A stretch of 64,000 nt of DNA from Psettodes erumei (taxonomy: Eukaryota; Chordata; Actinopteri; Pleuronectiformes; Psettodidae): assembly GCA_016785225.1 (NCBI GenBank), contig JAFBJZ010000877.1, forward strand, positions 1-64,000, written 5' to 3'. The notes below the pieces were generated by a model. The model was not told the origin of the DNA. It searched no databases and was given only the letters and a program-made list of their open reading frames with translations. This document shows, piece by piece, positions 22,720 through 36,000 of this stretch (position 1 is its first letter; the number at the start of each line of letters is the position of its first letter). The position numbers were made by a program, and so were the translations under genes.

Positions 22720-23072
22720 ATGGCAGACACCGCTGTTGCAGCTCCCGCTGACAAGAAGGCACCACCCAAGTTCAAGCAGAGGACCACTCGCACCTTCAAG
22801 AGCAAGGCCCCAAAACCAGGCCAGAAGGGGTGAGCTGGACTTCGAAGTCACACGTGACATGTCTTCCACTGCTGAAAGTCACATATCAAAATAAAGAACT
22901 CAACATTCCAACATTCCCAGGAAACTAAACTATGTTTCTGTCCCTTTTTTCCAGATTCGGAGATGACATCCCCGGCATGGAGGGCCTCGGCACTGACATT
23001 ACAGTGGTTTGCCCATGGGAAGCCTTTGGCGACATGGAGCTCAGCGACCTGGCAAAATACGGAATCGTCTAG
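22720..23072 (+). CDS. pde6h: cone cGMP phosphodiesterase 6 inhibitory gamma subunit, copy 2
   Basis: Two coding exons (22720-22829, 22955-23072) encode 75 residues. The protein has APPKFKQRTTRTFKSKAPK (residues 14-32), the conserved GFGDDIPGMEGLGTDIT, a PWEAFGDMELSDLAKYGIV end, and differs from copy 1 mainly near the N-terminus and in the polycationic segment. Unlike copy 1 it keeps the Thr in KQRTTR that aligns with a known phosphorylation site of PDE6 gamma. The gene layout is the same as copy 1: a non-coding first exon, a second exon ending two bases into the Gly codon of the QKG motif, and a 118-base last coding exon. The shared structure shows duplication at the DNA level. Expression in cones is inferred from the family. 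Confidence 0.96.
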
Positions 23073-23567
23073 AAACCCTCCTGGGTCTCTCCCACAACTG
23101 CTCTACCTCCCTGCAAAAATTTTTCCTCACCCTGTTCTCCATCTCCCGGAATATCTGACTCGATGCCTGTGTTTGTGCTAGGCCCACGTGAGGCTTGGGG
23201 AAAACGGCACAAAAGCTGATACATAAATGTGGCAAATTGGCCAATTTAATTTTAAGATTATATATTATAATTATATATCTAAACATGCTCACCTGCCCCC
23301 TTCCCCTATACTTTGCACTTGATTTTTCCATCTTTGAGAGACAATGGACTAAATCTGTTGTAAGCAGGATAGATTGCTGCCATAAGCATTGACCACTAAA
23401 CCCTCGCTCCTCTCTCCTGCCTTTTCCACTCCCATGACTCACCTCCCCACCTCTGTGGAATTATTCCTTCTTAATGTACAGCTGTTTATGAAACAATATA
23501 TATTTTTATTTTTATGGACTATGAATGTAAATGTGCATCGGTTATTGGTTAGAGCAACTGAATAGTC

Positions 23568-23573
23568 AATAAA
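23568..23573 (+). terminator. poly(A) signal of pde6h copy 2
   Basis: AATAAA lies about 0.5 kb after the stop codon at 23070-23072 and is followed by a TG-rich stretch (CACTGTTGTCTGTTTT), the usual downstream element. Confidence 0.75.
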
Positions 23574-24624
23574 TATTTTCCCCAAACACTGTTGTCTGTT
23601 TTAAGCACGCTGTATAACTTCATACAGTCAGTATAGTTTCATTGCAAATACACTGACTTAAAGTTTAGTCAAATAAAATCAACAGTCCTATTCTGGCACT
23701 GTCTTTGGCTGCGCAATGTGAGAAACTATTAAATAAAGCTCACCCATTTTACCAAACAGACACAATACCAAAAGAAAAGAACCTGGAAGCTCAGTCACAA
23801 CAAAACATTTTTATATAAAACATTTTATATGGACATTCAATAACAAAAAACATAATGGCAATCAAGGGGGGTATAGACATGACAGAGGGGATAGGGCTGG
23901 TCATTGAGAAACCAAAGCAACTATGGAGAATGGCCACATAGTTTACTATAATACAGTGGCAAGAAAACCACGACAGGAAAATGATTTTTGTGCGGCAGCC
24001 ATTTTGTTTGTCAGCAGGCCTTTTTTGCCAAACAGCACTGTGCTCTTTGTTGTGTTGACTAGCTTCAAACCGCTAGCTGCCTGTCATTCTCCATGGAGTT
24101 TAGTGGTAAAGAAGAACACAACTGGGCTCGGCTGCTCAGGAGTCAAATATGAAAGACACAAGATTCATGCAAAACTTTTTTTCATTTTCCTTTTTTTTTT
24201 TTTTTTGACTTGACAAGACTTGCTCATGCTGGTTTGTCCATGCCTTCAGTGGCTCCAGAAGTACATCTTTGTTTTTATTTTGTAAAGCACTTCCTAAGTT
24301 CGGGACCAGAATGTGCTAGGGACGGTTAGTTAGCATCTTTGGCTAGGTTTTCTTTTTTCTTTTTGCCAGAGCACATTCTATATTAATATGAAGATATTAA
24401 AAAAAGAAATGTTAAATGTCATGAGCAAATCCAACAGCAGCACATTTAACAGAAAAAAACATCTTATTGACCTGCATGTTTTTCCAAACGTGGGAAGTGG
24501 AAAACATAACAGTTTCTTTGAAATTAGTCAATGGTGAAGAAAAAAAAAAAACAGAACTGCCCCATTTTATAGATAGCTTACATTATGTACCAAAATGCAT
24601 TGTGTTTTTTGCCATTCTTGAATA

Positions 24625-25005
24625 TTAAAGGAACACTGTGTAGGATTTAGGGGATCTATTGGTAGAAACTGAATATAATATACATAATTATGTTTTCTTT
24701 AGTGTGTAATCACCTGAAACTAAGAACTGTATTATTATTGACTGAGAAAGAGCCCTTCAAATCTAACAAGGGAGGGGGTCCTCTTTCACGGAGCCTGCCA
24801 CATTGCATTGTAATGTTTCTACAACGTTTGGTCCCTTTTGGGGACCAAACAAACAGTGACTCTAAAGAGGGTCCTTTGATGTCAGCTGAAGGCCACCATA
24901 GGTTGCCCTACAAGCTTAGAAAGGGTGAAGGAAGGGGTATTTAGTTGGTTCCACCCTGCAAGCTCACAACAAGGTATCACTAAATACTGCACACTGTTCC
25001 TTTAA
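24625..25005. mobile_element. MITE with 26-bp terminal inverted repeats
   Basis: The left end TTAAAGGAACACTGTGTAGG is mirrored by the right end, whose reverse complement is TTAAAGGAACAGTGTGCAGT. The two 26-base ends differ at about three places. The interior (about 330 bp) has no transposase. I recognise this as a non-autonomous DNA transposon family common in percomorph fish. Confidence 0.85.
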
Positions 25006-26147
25006 TCTGCGTATGTGCGAAATAATACTTTCAGACATTTTACTGGATAACTTCAAATAAACCTGGAGCAACTGCACGGGGCCAGGCTGACAGACTTCAC
25101 CGCTGAAATGTAAGGAGTACGTGTTACACAAAAACTACTTAGAGAATGAAAAACTGAAGGAGAGAAGAATGCAACTGATATTTAAACAAAGTGCTACAGG
25201 TCTATGTTCATTCTTCCCAAATGTCTCTGTCACCTGCAAAATATGAAAAAGAAATCCAGCCTTTCCTGCATATTTTGAAATATGATTAAATGTCATACTA
25301 GAGAATCCTATAATCAACCAAAAACAAAAACAGTAAAACACCAGTCTGAATTGACTGAATATTTAACTGGGAGGACAAAAGTTTGGTAGTGTAACATGCA
25401 TACCTCTGGTTTGTCACTACTTGGGTACGCTCACGGCTCAAGACCTTGCATCTCACCAAAGAAGGAACAACACTTACAGATATTTAGAAAAACAACCAAA
25501 AAAACAGAAAATGAAAGAAAGCAAATAAAGACAGCATTAAGTTTTATCAAGGATTATGATAATAACAAAGATTATATATTTATACATATGGCGGAAAAAT
25601 GTGCTTTCTACAAATCTTTGGAACAAAAACAAAAGCCAAAAAAAGCCACATTTGGAAATACAACGGCATAGAAATATGCACAATAGTAAGGTATTTTGCA
25701 TTTAAATATTTTCTATTAACGCACAGACAGAATCTCTCTCTTGCTCAGTAATTGCTGCTGGCAGCATCACGAACACAATTACCTACTTAAGTATGTTTCA
25801 GGAAGACTCATTCGGTGATGGAGCGCGAGGGGGAGAGTTTAAATGATAAATCTCTACGTTAAAGGATCAACAAATACCCAAACCCAAGGGTTGTGGATGG
25901 AGGACTGAGTTTTGATCTAAATCTAAAACAAACTAAATGAGAAAATTTGTTTTTCAGTCTAGTGTTACACTTTCTGTAGTGTTTTATGGTGGCTGCACTC
26001 AGAGTGTAGTGAAATCCTGTGCAAGATAGGTATGAAGTGAGACTATAGCTGTGTTCAATAGATGCTTTTTTCTGATTTAACCGTTTAGTCTACATGTCCC
26101 ATAACAGCAATGACTGCTGTGTAGCTGAGTCAAAGAAAAATAATAGT

Positions 26148-26148
<1 letters not shown>

Positions 26149-26191
<43 letters not shown>

Positions 26192-26227
26192 CACAATAAT
26201 AATAGTAATAATAATAATAATAATAAT
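26149..26227. repeat. (TAA)n microsatellite
   Basis: About 24 TAA units with a short TCACAATAATAATAG interruption. Confidence 0.95.
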
Positions 26228-27088
26228 TTGGTAACTTTTGTCTCTAAACTAATTTCTTTGCATATCATAACAATTTTAAGTTTAAAGGTTCACCATTTCC
26301 ACATACTAAGAAATCTTGAGGTAAGGAACAGCTCTAATAACCCTCCCTCCTTTAGCTTTCGGACATGATTCCTGTAGCGTTACAAACCATCACATCATTT
26401 CTTCGAGCCACCATGTTCACTCTCCCAACCACCAGAACACAACAAGAACAGAAACCCTCTCTCATAACGATCTGCCCATGTTGAGGGGGAATTCTAAAAT
26501 CCGTCAGTGGCTGCTTCATCATTTTTGTGACTCATCATTCTGGTTTATAATGTTTTAGGATGCTCTTTCACTGCACCTCCCTGCTTCCTACCCCTTCGAT
26601 GTTGTTTGGACACCTCAATTTCTTGCTCCCCCCTCCCCCTTTTTCCTTAAAGGTCAAGTGCGTGCAGGCCACACAGCACTCAGCTCTTTTTCATACATGG
26701 TTGACAGCTGTTTAAATGTCAGTTATCCACATACAGCCTTTGGAAGAACATCTGGGCTCTGTCCCAAGTCTTGTGCTGCTGAGTGCAGAGGGAATAAGAA
26801 GGGGACTATAATACAGCCGTGCAATAGGGAAGGTGGCCATTTTAAGTCTTTTTTTCTCTTCTTTTTGAATGTAAAGGCCATCCGTCAGTCTTTAATACAG
26901 CATTCCTCTATTTCTGTAGTAGTGAATATAAGAAAAGGTGGGACTGCTCTGGGGTGGGATCAGAAATTTCTTTGCAGTGGTTGACTCCACACTTTAAAAC
27001 GGGCAGGAGTCCACCTCCACGACAACAGAGGGAGCTCTTTCTAGAGTAATTCAATGGAAGAGAGGAGCTCCTGGGAAATGTAGTGTCC

Positions 27089-30000
27089 TTAGTAAGGGGC
27101 AAATCTACTGTAGCCTCCCCTGTACAGCGTGGCCTGCAAAACAACAAACATTTAGCCAATAGAATCTTTCACTACTATCAAAATTAGTCATTCATTAATG
27201 GATAAGGCTGGTAATATTCTATATTTTCATTACTGACCACATCCTGAAATGAATTGATCTCATAACCTCACAGTACCTGGCAAATTATGGAGCCTTATTT
27301 ATATGGTTAAACTGAAATCAAACACACTTTTCAAGATTTACATTTTCAGTGAGACCTACTGATTTTTGTGGCTAAGTGCCACACACATGGTAGGGAATTA
27401 GAGAGTTCAACAGATCCACTGTCCAGTTTGGTAGCTTTAATCAATATCTTGAAAATTGAAAAAATATATACAATAATGCCAGCTTTATCCTTTTAACATA
27501 AGAAAATGTATGGACCTACCATGGCTCCAACACCATAGGCAGCTGGGGCAAGCGCAGCATGGTAGGGATCTGCTGTGTAAACTCGTCCGTAGCTGTCACA
27601 ACACAAACACAAAAACTAAAAAATGTAATCTAATGCAACCTAAAGGAAGGTCATTTCTAAAACTTAATTGCTGCCCAATGCTTTGTTAATGCACTAAACC
27701 GTTTTAAGACCATTTCTGCAGGTGTTGACCTGTTAGATCAAGCTCTAAGATGTACTGCCCACTCACCTGTCACTGTAAGCTGCTGCTGCAGCCGCCGCCG
27801 CCGCAGGAGTCGCTACCGCAGCTGGCTGCGCGTAACGATATGCTGCATAACCACCCTGTGAGGAGGCGACGTGAGAGGACAGAGGTGGAGGACAGACAGG
27901 GGGACGAGGGTATCGTGTGCAAAAGAGGCAAAAGAGATACGATGAAGGGAGATGTGGGAAGGGAGAAAAAGAAGAGCAAATTCTTGTTAAAGGTTTGCTG
28001 TATTTCCTCTGCAGACTAACAGACTAATAGTGAATCTAAAGGGTTACATTGTGAGAGAAACTGCTGAGAAGAGGGCGAAAGATTAACAAGCAGACAGTCA
28101 GCAAAACTGGCTAATCTGATGCGGTACAGCATTCACAAGGATGTAGCTCAGGCTCTGTGTGTGTGTCTCACCCTCCATAACTAACCCAGAGGGAAATATC
28201 TTTAATATTTACTTTTTTAGCACTATTTAAATTACATTATTTTTCCCACGGTGCGTTGGACATGGAGGGAGAGAGATTTCATACCCATAACTGTGGCCCC
28301 ACCCCTCTTCCCCTACCAAAAACACACAGTTAAAGAAAGGGGAAGGGGCAGCAGGATGATTGTGTCATTATTTATGTTTGGATGGACAGCTGATGAACAG
28401 ACGCACAAAAAACCTACAGGTGTAAGGAGACAGTCAGCCAGTCCGATTAAAAAAGGGAACACACACACACGCGCGCGCACTCACATGGCCATCGACCAAT
28501 CACTGACAGACACAGCATGCTTTCCCAAACTCAGAATGTACAGTGTATTAGGCCAAACAGCCCTTCGAAAAAAAATGCAAAAACAAACACACACACCGCT
28601 GCATTCTACCCTAAAGAATCAGTCACGACCAAGTCCCCGCATTCAGGACCACACATTTGCTGCTATGGGAATAAGGCTGGACTGGAGAAGTGGGGGGTGG
28701 GGGGGGGGGGTGTGACAGAGAGGAGAAGAAGATGATACAGCAAAGACAAAGACAAAGCAGGTGATAATGTGATACATAGCACAGGACAGTACAAGGAGAA
28801 GATACAGACCAAACTGACCAAATAGGCAAAGAAAGTAAAAGGGAACAGAACAGGAAGTAAAAGAAAGATCTCTCAAAACTAAATGAACTGACTTAAAGAA
28901 TAAAGGTTTAAATTATTGACTAAAGAAAGACTGAAGACAATGGAGGACAAAGTGAGAAGAAGTGAAAGAAAGAGCGACAGAAGTGTGTGTGTGTGTGTGT
29001 GTGGGGGGGTAATAGAAAGAGAAGGAAAGGGTGGGAGGAAATAGGGAGGACTGGAGGGGGTTCAGCCTTGTAAGTATGTCTGCATGCCGACACTGATTCA
29101 GTTAGCATGCCACAGGTGAAACAGATAGGGAGATTCCTGGAAGGGGTCTGAATTAACTGTCAGCAGTTAATGAATATTCTTGTCCTACATCCCTCACTGG
29201 ATAGTGTCAGGTTTCATTGTCATTATTCATGTCTTTGTTATTTCATGCCCTGTTTGTATTTCAAGTGCAGCTCACCAATACATTTTTTTTTGACTGGTGT
29301 CTATGATACGTAATGCTTGTGTACAATGTGCAAGCTCTAGCATCTGAAGGGGAACTGATGAAAAAGTAACAAAATGAGCATGTGCATGTTCTGGCATGTA
29401 AAACATTTTTTACATGTTTTCTGATCTTGGAATGAAACTGTGTGATGAAACTTTCAAATAACATGATACATTCTATCCGGTTTGCCTCTGCGATGTAATG
29501 AAACGGCATCAAATTCATAGATTAATTTTGCTGTGAGGTGTAGGTGAGGAACAATGACAAAATTAGACAAAATGCCTTTGTTTTCGCAGTGAGGAGAAGA
29601 GTGAGTTGGTGTATCACGTGCACGGTTAGCTGGGTGCATTTTCATGGAACAAACTTGAAAACTTTACCACCAGCACAGAGTTCGGTTTAAGAAAGTGACC
29701 ACACTGTTCAAGCACTAACCTTCTCTGCATCTAGTTTGTCCTAAAATATAGATCCACCTCTCCAGAGGAGATTTGGAGAATGAACGTTTCCTGTTGTATA
29801 TTCTTCTTCAAATTCGTATTTAAACAAAAATTGTTTTCTCCCCCTTCCGCAACTCCACCCATGTCAGATTTCAGTGAGTTAGTAGAAGAAGACAGAGAAG
29901 GCATTTCAATCTCAGATGGTCAATAATGTCTAGCAGCACGCAGTCATTGGAGACGAGGAGGATGCACACTGGCTCTCACACAGAGTGTTGTAAACCCTAC

Positions 30001-33000
30001 CTGGGGCAATCTGCCACTAATGTCCTGAAACACTAGTCTACAGAGAGAACAGAAACAGCTATTGTCAACCTGGTCACACACGCACACATACACCATTACA
30101 CACACAGACACACACTCATAAGCACATTGGTACAAACTACCTCACAAATGCACAGATACAAACCCTAGAGGAGTCTACTCATGAATGAACACATGATTAA
30201 AGTGTATGTGCTGGACTGTTCATGTCTATATATATATATATTGTGTATTAGAGTGTACTTTGTGAAACTAAATACATTTTGATGATTAACATTTGGATAA
30301 AGAGAAAATAAAACGTCTCTCTTTGATGAATCTAAACACCCAGAAGTACACATCTCTATGGGTTTGGTCCGTGCCATATCACACTTGAAAACCCACAGGC
30401 AAGAGAGGGAAAACATAGGTGAGGAGTGAGACAATAGAGGAGAGAGACGCATACTTACATAGAGATCGGCTGCACCGTAAAAACCATCTTGATAGGCCAT
30501 CACACTGAGAGAGAGACGAGAAAGGAAAGCGAGAAGGAAAAGGAGAGGATACAGAAGAGCGGTGGTAGAATGTCGAAACCAACAAAAAAAATGGTGTGAT
30601 GCGCCACCATGTGGGCATTGCGGAAAACAACAAAGAAGTGAACAAAAGAGTGACGATTGAGGGAGAGAGGTGAGAAATCGGTGCCAAACAGATTGTGAAA
30701 GAGAGAAGAGAAAGAAGGGGTGAGATTATTACACACCGTGCAACATGCAAATAAAATACCACCTCTTTGTATGTAAATGCACTAACTAAGAGTGATACTA
30801 CTGTTTCCTCAACTTGACTTTAGGGTCACGTCATTACCACTTTTTGACGTACAAGGAAATGGTATTTCAGCTCAGCAAGCAATCAATGCCATTATCTCAG
30901 TAAAAAAAATATATTCAAAACACACGGCATGCAAAATTATGAAATACTATTTTAAACAAAGTGAAACCATGCATTTAAGAGGGCACTGCATTTAAACTAT
31001 ATCTACTTTTTTACTGAAAAACAGCACTTAAGTATTGTAGATATCAGTTTTTATTTATGTGTTTACCCAGGGTATGTAGGGATTGCAGGCTGTGGCACAG
31101 CTGCCCTGACGGCGCTGTAGACGGGCCGAGCACGACCCCGGAGATGAGCGCCTCGAAAGGTCGCAGCGGTGGAAGCGGCTGCTGCTGCTGCTGCTGGGTA
31201 CGGAAACCCTGGTACTGAGAGAGGGAGAAAGACTGAAGTCAGTAAGTTCAGCTTCTATTATCATTTCAAATATTTTCTTTAATTTCCTTGTACTTTGGAC
31301 ATCTTCACCCCCATCAGTCTTTTTCATTTTTAAGTCAATACGTGTTGTGTTACCTGTATAGAGCTCAGGACTGTACATCGCTCCAACCATGGGGCTCAGC
31401 TTCCATCCAGCTGGAGTCAGCAAAAAAAAAAAAAAGCAACAGATGCTTGAAGCAGAACTCAACGAGGCATTTGTATGACTGTTGCTTTTTTCCCCAAGAC
31501 TGATCTCTACTGTTCATTTCTTTGGATGGAGGACATGTAAATGATTTTGAATGAACCATTTGTCTAAACAGAGCTTAAGAGTATAAATATGCTCTACCAT
31601 ATGGAAGAGCAGCGAGGCCCTCTCCGTTAGAGTACGGTGTGGTCATCTTCTTGTTCGTCATCACTCTGGCTGTGGCATTATTGACCTGGACACCAGAAAA
31701 AGTGGTCAGCTGCTAATTTAAACCACATTATTAGAGAGAAATTATCAAAAATGTCGAATAACATTAATGTTTAAAGGTGTATGCTTTCTAAAGCTGAACA
31801 TATTTCCTGACACATAAGGGAAATAGGATCAGAGTTTAAATGTTAATCTTGTACTTGAAGTGTGAGGTGTCATTATACTTCAGTTTTTCACTAATGACAG
31901 AAGTTAATTCTGTTTGATGAGCAGCAATGGTACTTAATGCATGCGCTTCTTTTGAAGGAGAAAGACATTGAAAACAAGGAACCTGGTGAGTAGTCAGGCA
32001 GTTTTGCACACAAACGATGCAACCATTGGCACACAGAACAAAGAAAACAACAAAATATTTCAGAACAAAGGCATTCAAAAAGAAATCCAAGACCATTATA
32101 TTGCTGCCTTTAAGAAAAAAAGAAGGGGAAAAAGAAGGTGAATTAAGCTGCAGATTCATCAGTTGAACACAATGCAAAAAAAAACATCAATCGAAGAGTT
32201 CATACACAAATTACACGCAGCCAATCAAGAGCGCATCACATCACCAGAGGTGAGCAAAACTAGCCAATCAGCAAGCATCAGATGCAGCAAGAGACCAATC
32301 AAAAAAGGCTGGCAGCCCTCCCAATCAAATACACATCATACAGAAAGGACGAGAAAGGGGAGGGAGAGAGAACGACAGAGAAAAGACAGATATACTGAGG
32401 GATGCAGGGGGAGGAGCCAGTCCACATGAAAAGACACAGAAAAAAACACATACATGATGTGGAGAGGAGGAAGACAGAGAGTGAATAATCCATCCAAATG
32501 TGCAAATCCTCTAATGAGCAAACAGGAACGACAAGATGCAGTATACACATACAAAACACATCTGACCGTTTGCCTACATTGGATCTAAATGTACATGAGT
32601 GACGATGGAGAAATGATAAATGGAGCAAGAGCGAATACAGAGAGAGAGACCAGTCTAGATAAAAGACAGAGAGGATGGGGGATGCAAATATCATTCCTCA
32701 AAAAAACAAAAACAAAAAACTAAATCAAATCAAACCACAGTTGTAAAACACTGCCAGGCATTCTAGATCAGTGTCGCACACCAGAGAAACCTTAAAGCAC
32801 ACAACCACCAAGACACACCATCCAAAACCAAACTAATCAAAGTGAAACAAGGAGGGACACCTCTTTAAAAAGGGACACCTCTTTACAGAGATCATAAAGG
32901 AAAAGCTGCTGTTATTGAATCTGTGTCACAGTTTGCTGGGGTCTACAAAATTATTTGATGGCATCTTTTTTTCTTTCTTAAAAAGTGCTAAATGTGTACA

Positions 33001-36000
33001 TATTACACATAACGAGTGGAGTTGCTCTTAAGTACAGTATGCTTGCATCCCCTTCGGGCGCACGCTGGTCATCCACATATAACATGTTGTTTTGAATGTT
33101 CTTAGGAGTGGTACCACTACAAATGTCTGTAGTCCACGAAGTGGCAGAGAAAGTCATAATCAAGTGCTACAACCGTAACACCACAATAAACAGACAACTG
33201 TTATCTTCTCTCCCGTAAAGCTAACATTGCTCTCATGCTTCAGCATGCTGTCCCACTAAGGTGCAAAAAAATGCAGCTACTGGCTGACACATGACACAGA
33301 GAGATGACAGTACTATATGATGTCGTACAGATGACGAGAAAGAGAGTAAACCATGCAGGATACAGCTCTGGAATTAAATGCTGAATGCAGTTAGAGAGGT
33401 GATTGGAATGAATGCATAAGAAGTGGTAGTCATAGTTGTTGCACTTGCAGATAGATGCAGTACATTCAGTTATACAAGTGGCCTTTACAATGCCATGCGG
33501 TCAATGACTAATCTCGTAATCGTTTCATTCACCACCTCCCCAGTCAATCACAGGATTAGCCAATCAGGTTCTGTCAATCAGTCCATCAATCAATCAGTAA
33601 ACCAGGCTCCCTTCAGTAAAGGAGTCTGTCATTTGGGTGTTTGGGTGCATTTTATTTCATTTGGACGGATGGGGTGGGGGGAGGGGTCATTCAAAGATGA
33701 TGCCATGTGTACACAACTTACCGTTGCCAGGGAAACGGCGTGAGGACACGCGAGCAGTTACCGTGGAGACTGACAACAACAACAACAACATACAAAAATC
33801 ATCAGGGAAATAGAGAAAATATATGTAAGAAAGAAATGATGAACCAAAAAAAGAAAGAAAAGAAAACATAAAAACGAGGTAATGAAAAGCAACCCCCACC
33901 CTGTGGTAGAGAGGAAGTGATGTAACAGGTCACGTGTCAACAGTCACCTACAGGTATCAGCCATTTGACGACAATCTAACCTCTACTGTTTAAGATCCAC
34001 TACAAACATAGATTATTGAATTTTAAAAAGGAGGAAACAAATGGAAACAGAAAGTGTCAGGAATTTAAATCTAACTCTAATCTAACTACCCGTTACTGCT
34101 GCCCAGAGTACATGAGAAAATAATCACAGAGCAAATCAAACTTAATCCCACTCTCCAATGTTTCTATGCTACCTGACTACATCACAGGACAGGGAAATGG
34201 ACAGAGATGTGGAGGGAGGGATGGACAGCAGAAATGCGTATGGGGACACACAAACAGAGAGAGACAGACAGACTGGCCTGGTGAAAAGGAGTGGAGAGAG
34301 AGAAGGAGAGAGATGGAGGAGAACCAATGTAATACAAAAACAAAGGAGAGGGAACGACAGCTATCTATTGCATTCTCTGCATTTGTTCATTCTCTCTCCA
34401 CCCTCCATATTTTTTTAATGCTGCACACCCACACACAGAGACAGAGAAGAGTGCAGGACATTCAAGACCATGCAGAGGAGCTTTAGTAGCAAGTTAAAAA
34501 AAAAAAATTTAAAAAGCGTGATTTCAAATCAAGAGCCAGCGCAAATGGCAAAAGAATGGTGTATTTTATCCACAAGGCCATTTGCAACTGAAATCTGAGC
34601 TCATGCCAACAAATAATACAAAAAAGATGTCACAACAAAATGCACTTCCATGAGATCTGGTGTTCTTTTTTCAGGAGTGGTGGATGCAAAAATGTGAGTG
34701 TAAGCAATACTTTTGTTTCCTTTTGAAACCATCCATCTTGCACGTCTGAAAACAGCCTTTTTAAAGCGTCAGAAATGACACCACACTTCTCACAGCAGTC
34801 TCATTGCCAAAAAACTGCCCCCTGAAAATGCTCCCATCATGCATCAGTCCTCTTAACACATCAAAAATTAAAAAAAAAATTGCGACCAAGAGGTACCTGC
34901 GTGACATTCAGTGAAAGAGTGAAAAACTCCAAGATGACGTCTGACCTTGTAATCCTTCCATGCAACATAGCCTCTTTACAGACACCAGCAAGCACTTTCT
35001 TGAAGAAGAAAATAACTGAGAGGCCATTAAATGCCCTACCAGTCATAAACACAACCATAAACCAAAACCAAAAATGGCCACTCATCGTGATCATGGAAGA
35101 GGTGATGATGGTGATGGAAAAGGTGCAGGACAAACAAAAATAAATTAGATTCCTACTGTACATGCCGTGACAGAAGCAGATTATCGTCAGCAACCGTGTC
35201 AGAGTGACATCTTGCCGGCCATGCCTGTTGTGTAGCCACTCCACCCAGCATGCTTTGCAAACCACACGGCTTTAAGATCAAGGTGCAATGGACAGCCCAC
35301 GACATCGACGACGAGAACACACAACAGCATGAACATCCACTGGTAAGTGCCATCAAAAGAGACATCTTGTGTGCGTGGCACCACTGCACCATGCTATATA
35401 GTGAAGCCAGAGGAGTTAGAGTTGAGCACATACAGCCAATCCAGAAAATCTTCTCTTAGGGGCAGAAACGACCATAATAAAGTCATTCTCATTGTCAGAC
35501 ATGGAAGGGAAAACAGAGGGGAAAACGGCCACTGTTTGAGAGAAGGGGAGAAGGTTTTTAGTTACCTCGATTTTGCGTCCTTCCACCAGGGTACCGTGAA
35601 GCTTCTCTCTGGCCCTCTCTGCATCGGCACTCGCCTCAAACGTTACAAAACCGAAGCCCTGCAAGCACAGGAGGGACAAACATGAAAAAAGGAGGGGGAG
35701 GGGGAGAGAATGTTGGCAATGGTTGTTCAGCTTTTTTTTTAAACATCACTGATGTTAACAAATTTGAGAAATTATGTGTCATTCGTCGGTGCCCTACCTT
35801 GGATCCCCTCTCATTGAAAATGATCTCAACATCAAGGATTTTGCCAAATTGCTGAAACCAAAAAAAGGAGGAAAATGAAGAGACTGAACAAGCATGGGAG
35901 TCATGTACTGTGTCCTGCCATGGGGTGTCAGCACTGTTCAACCATGATGAGCTGGCACTGAGCCAGCCCTGGTAGTCCTTTTTATTTTCTCCGCCATATC

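Larger units (their letters stand above)
24274..27088 (-). other. probable 3' UTR of rbfox2
   Basis: No open frame of note lies between the rbfox2 stop codon and a minus-strand AATAAA (TTTATT at 24274-24279). Fox-family genes have multi-kilobase 3' UTRs, so this is the likely extent. The stretch includes a MITE at 24625-25005 and a TAA microsatellite at 26149-26227. The end is inferred. The 3' end faces that of pde6h copy 2 about 0.7 kb away. Confidence 0.4.

Noticed and set aside
22649..22894. Plus-strand frame overlapping pde6h copy 2 exon 1
   Set aside because: It reads the exon in another frame and continues into the intron; the ATG at 22720 gives the conserved PDE6 gamma protein.
27770..27979. 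Minus-strand frame reading through the rbfox2 Ala-rich exon
   Set aside because: Shadow frame. The splice-consistent frame gives GGYAAYRYAQPA, the known RBFOX sequence.
30451..30504. Apparent one-base mismatch in phase between rbfox2 exons at 30459 and 27855
   Set aside because: On rereading, the donor is TAT/GTAAGT, so the exon ends in phase 0 and joins GGT GGT TAT without any shift.
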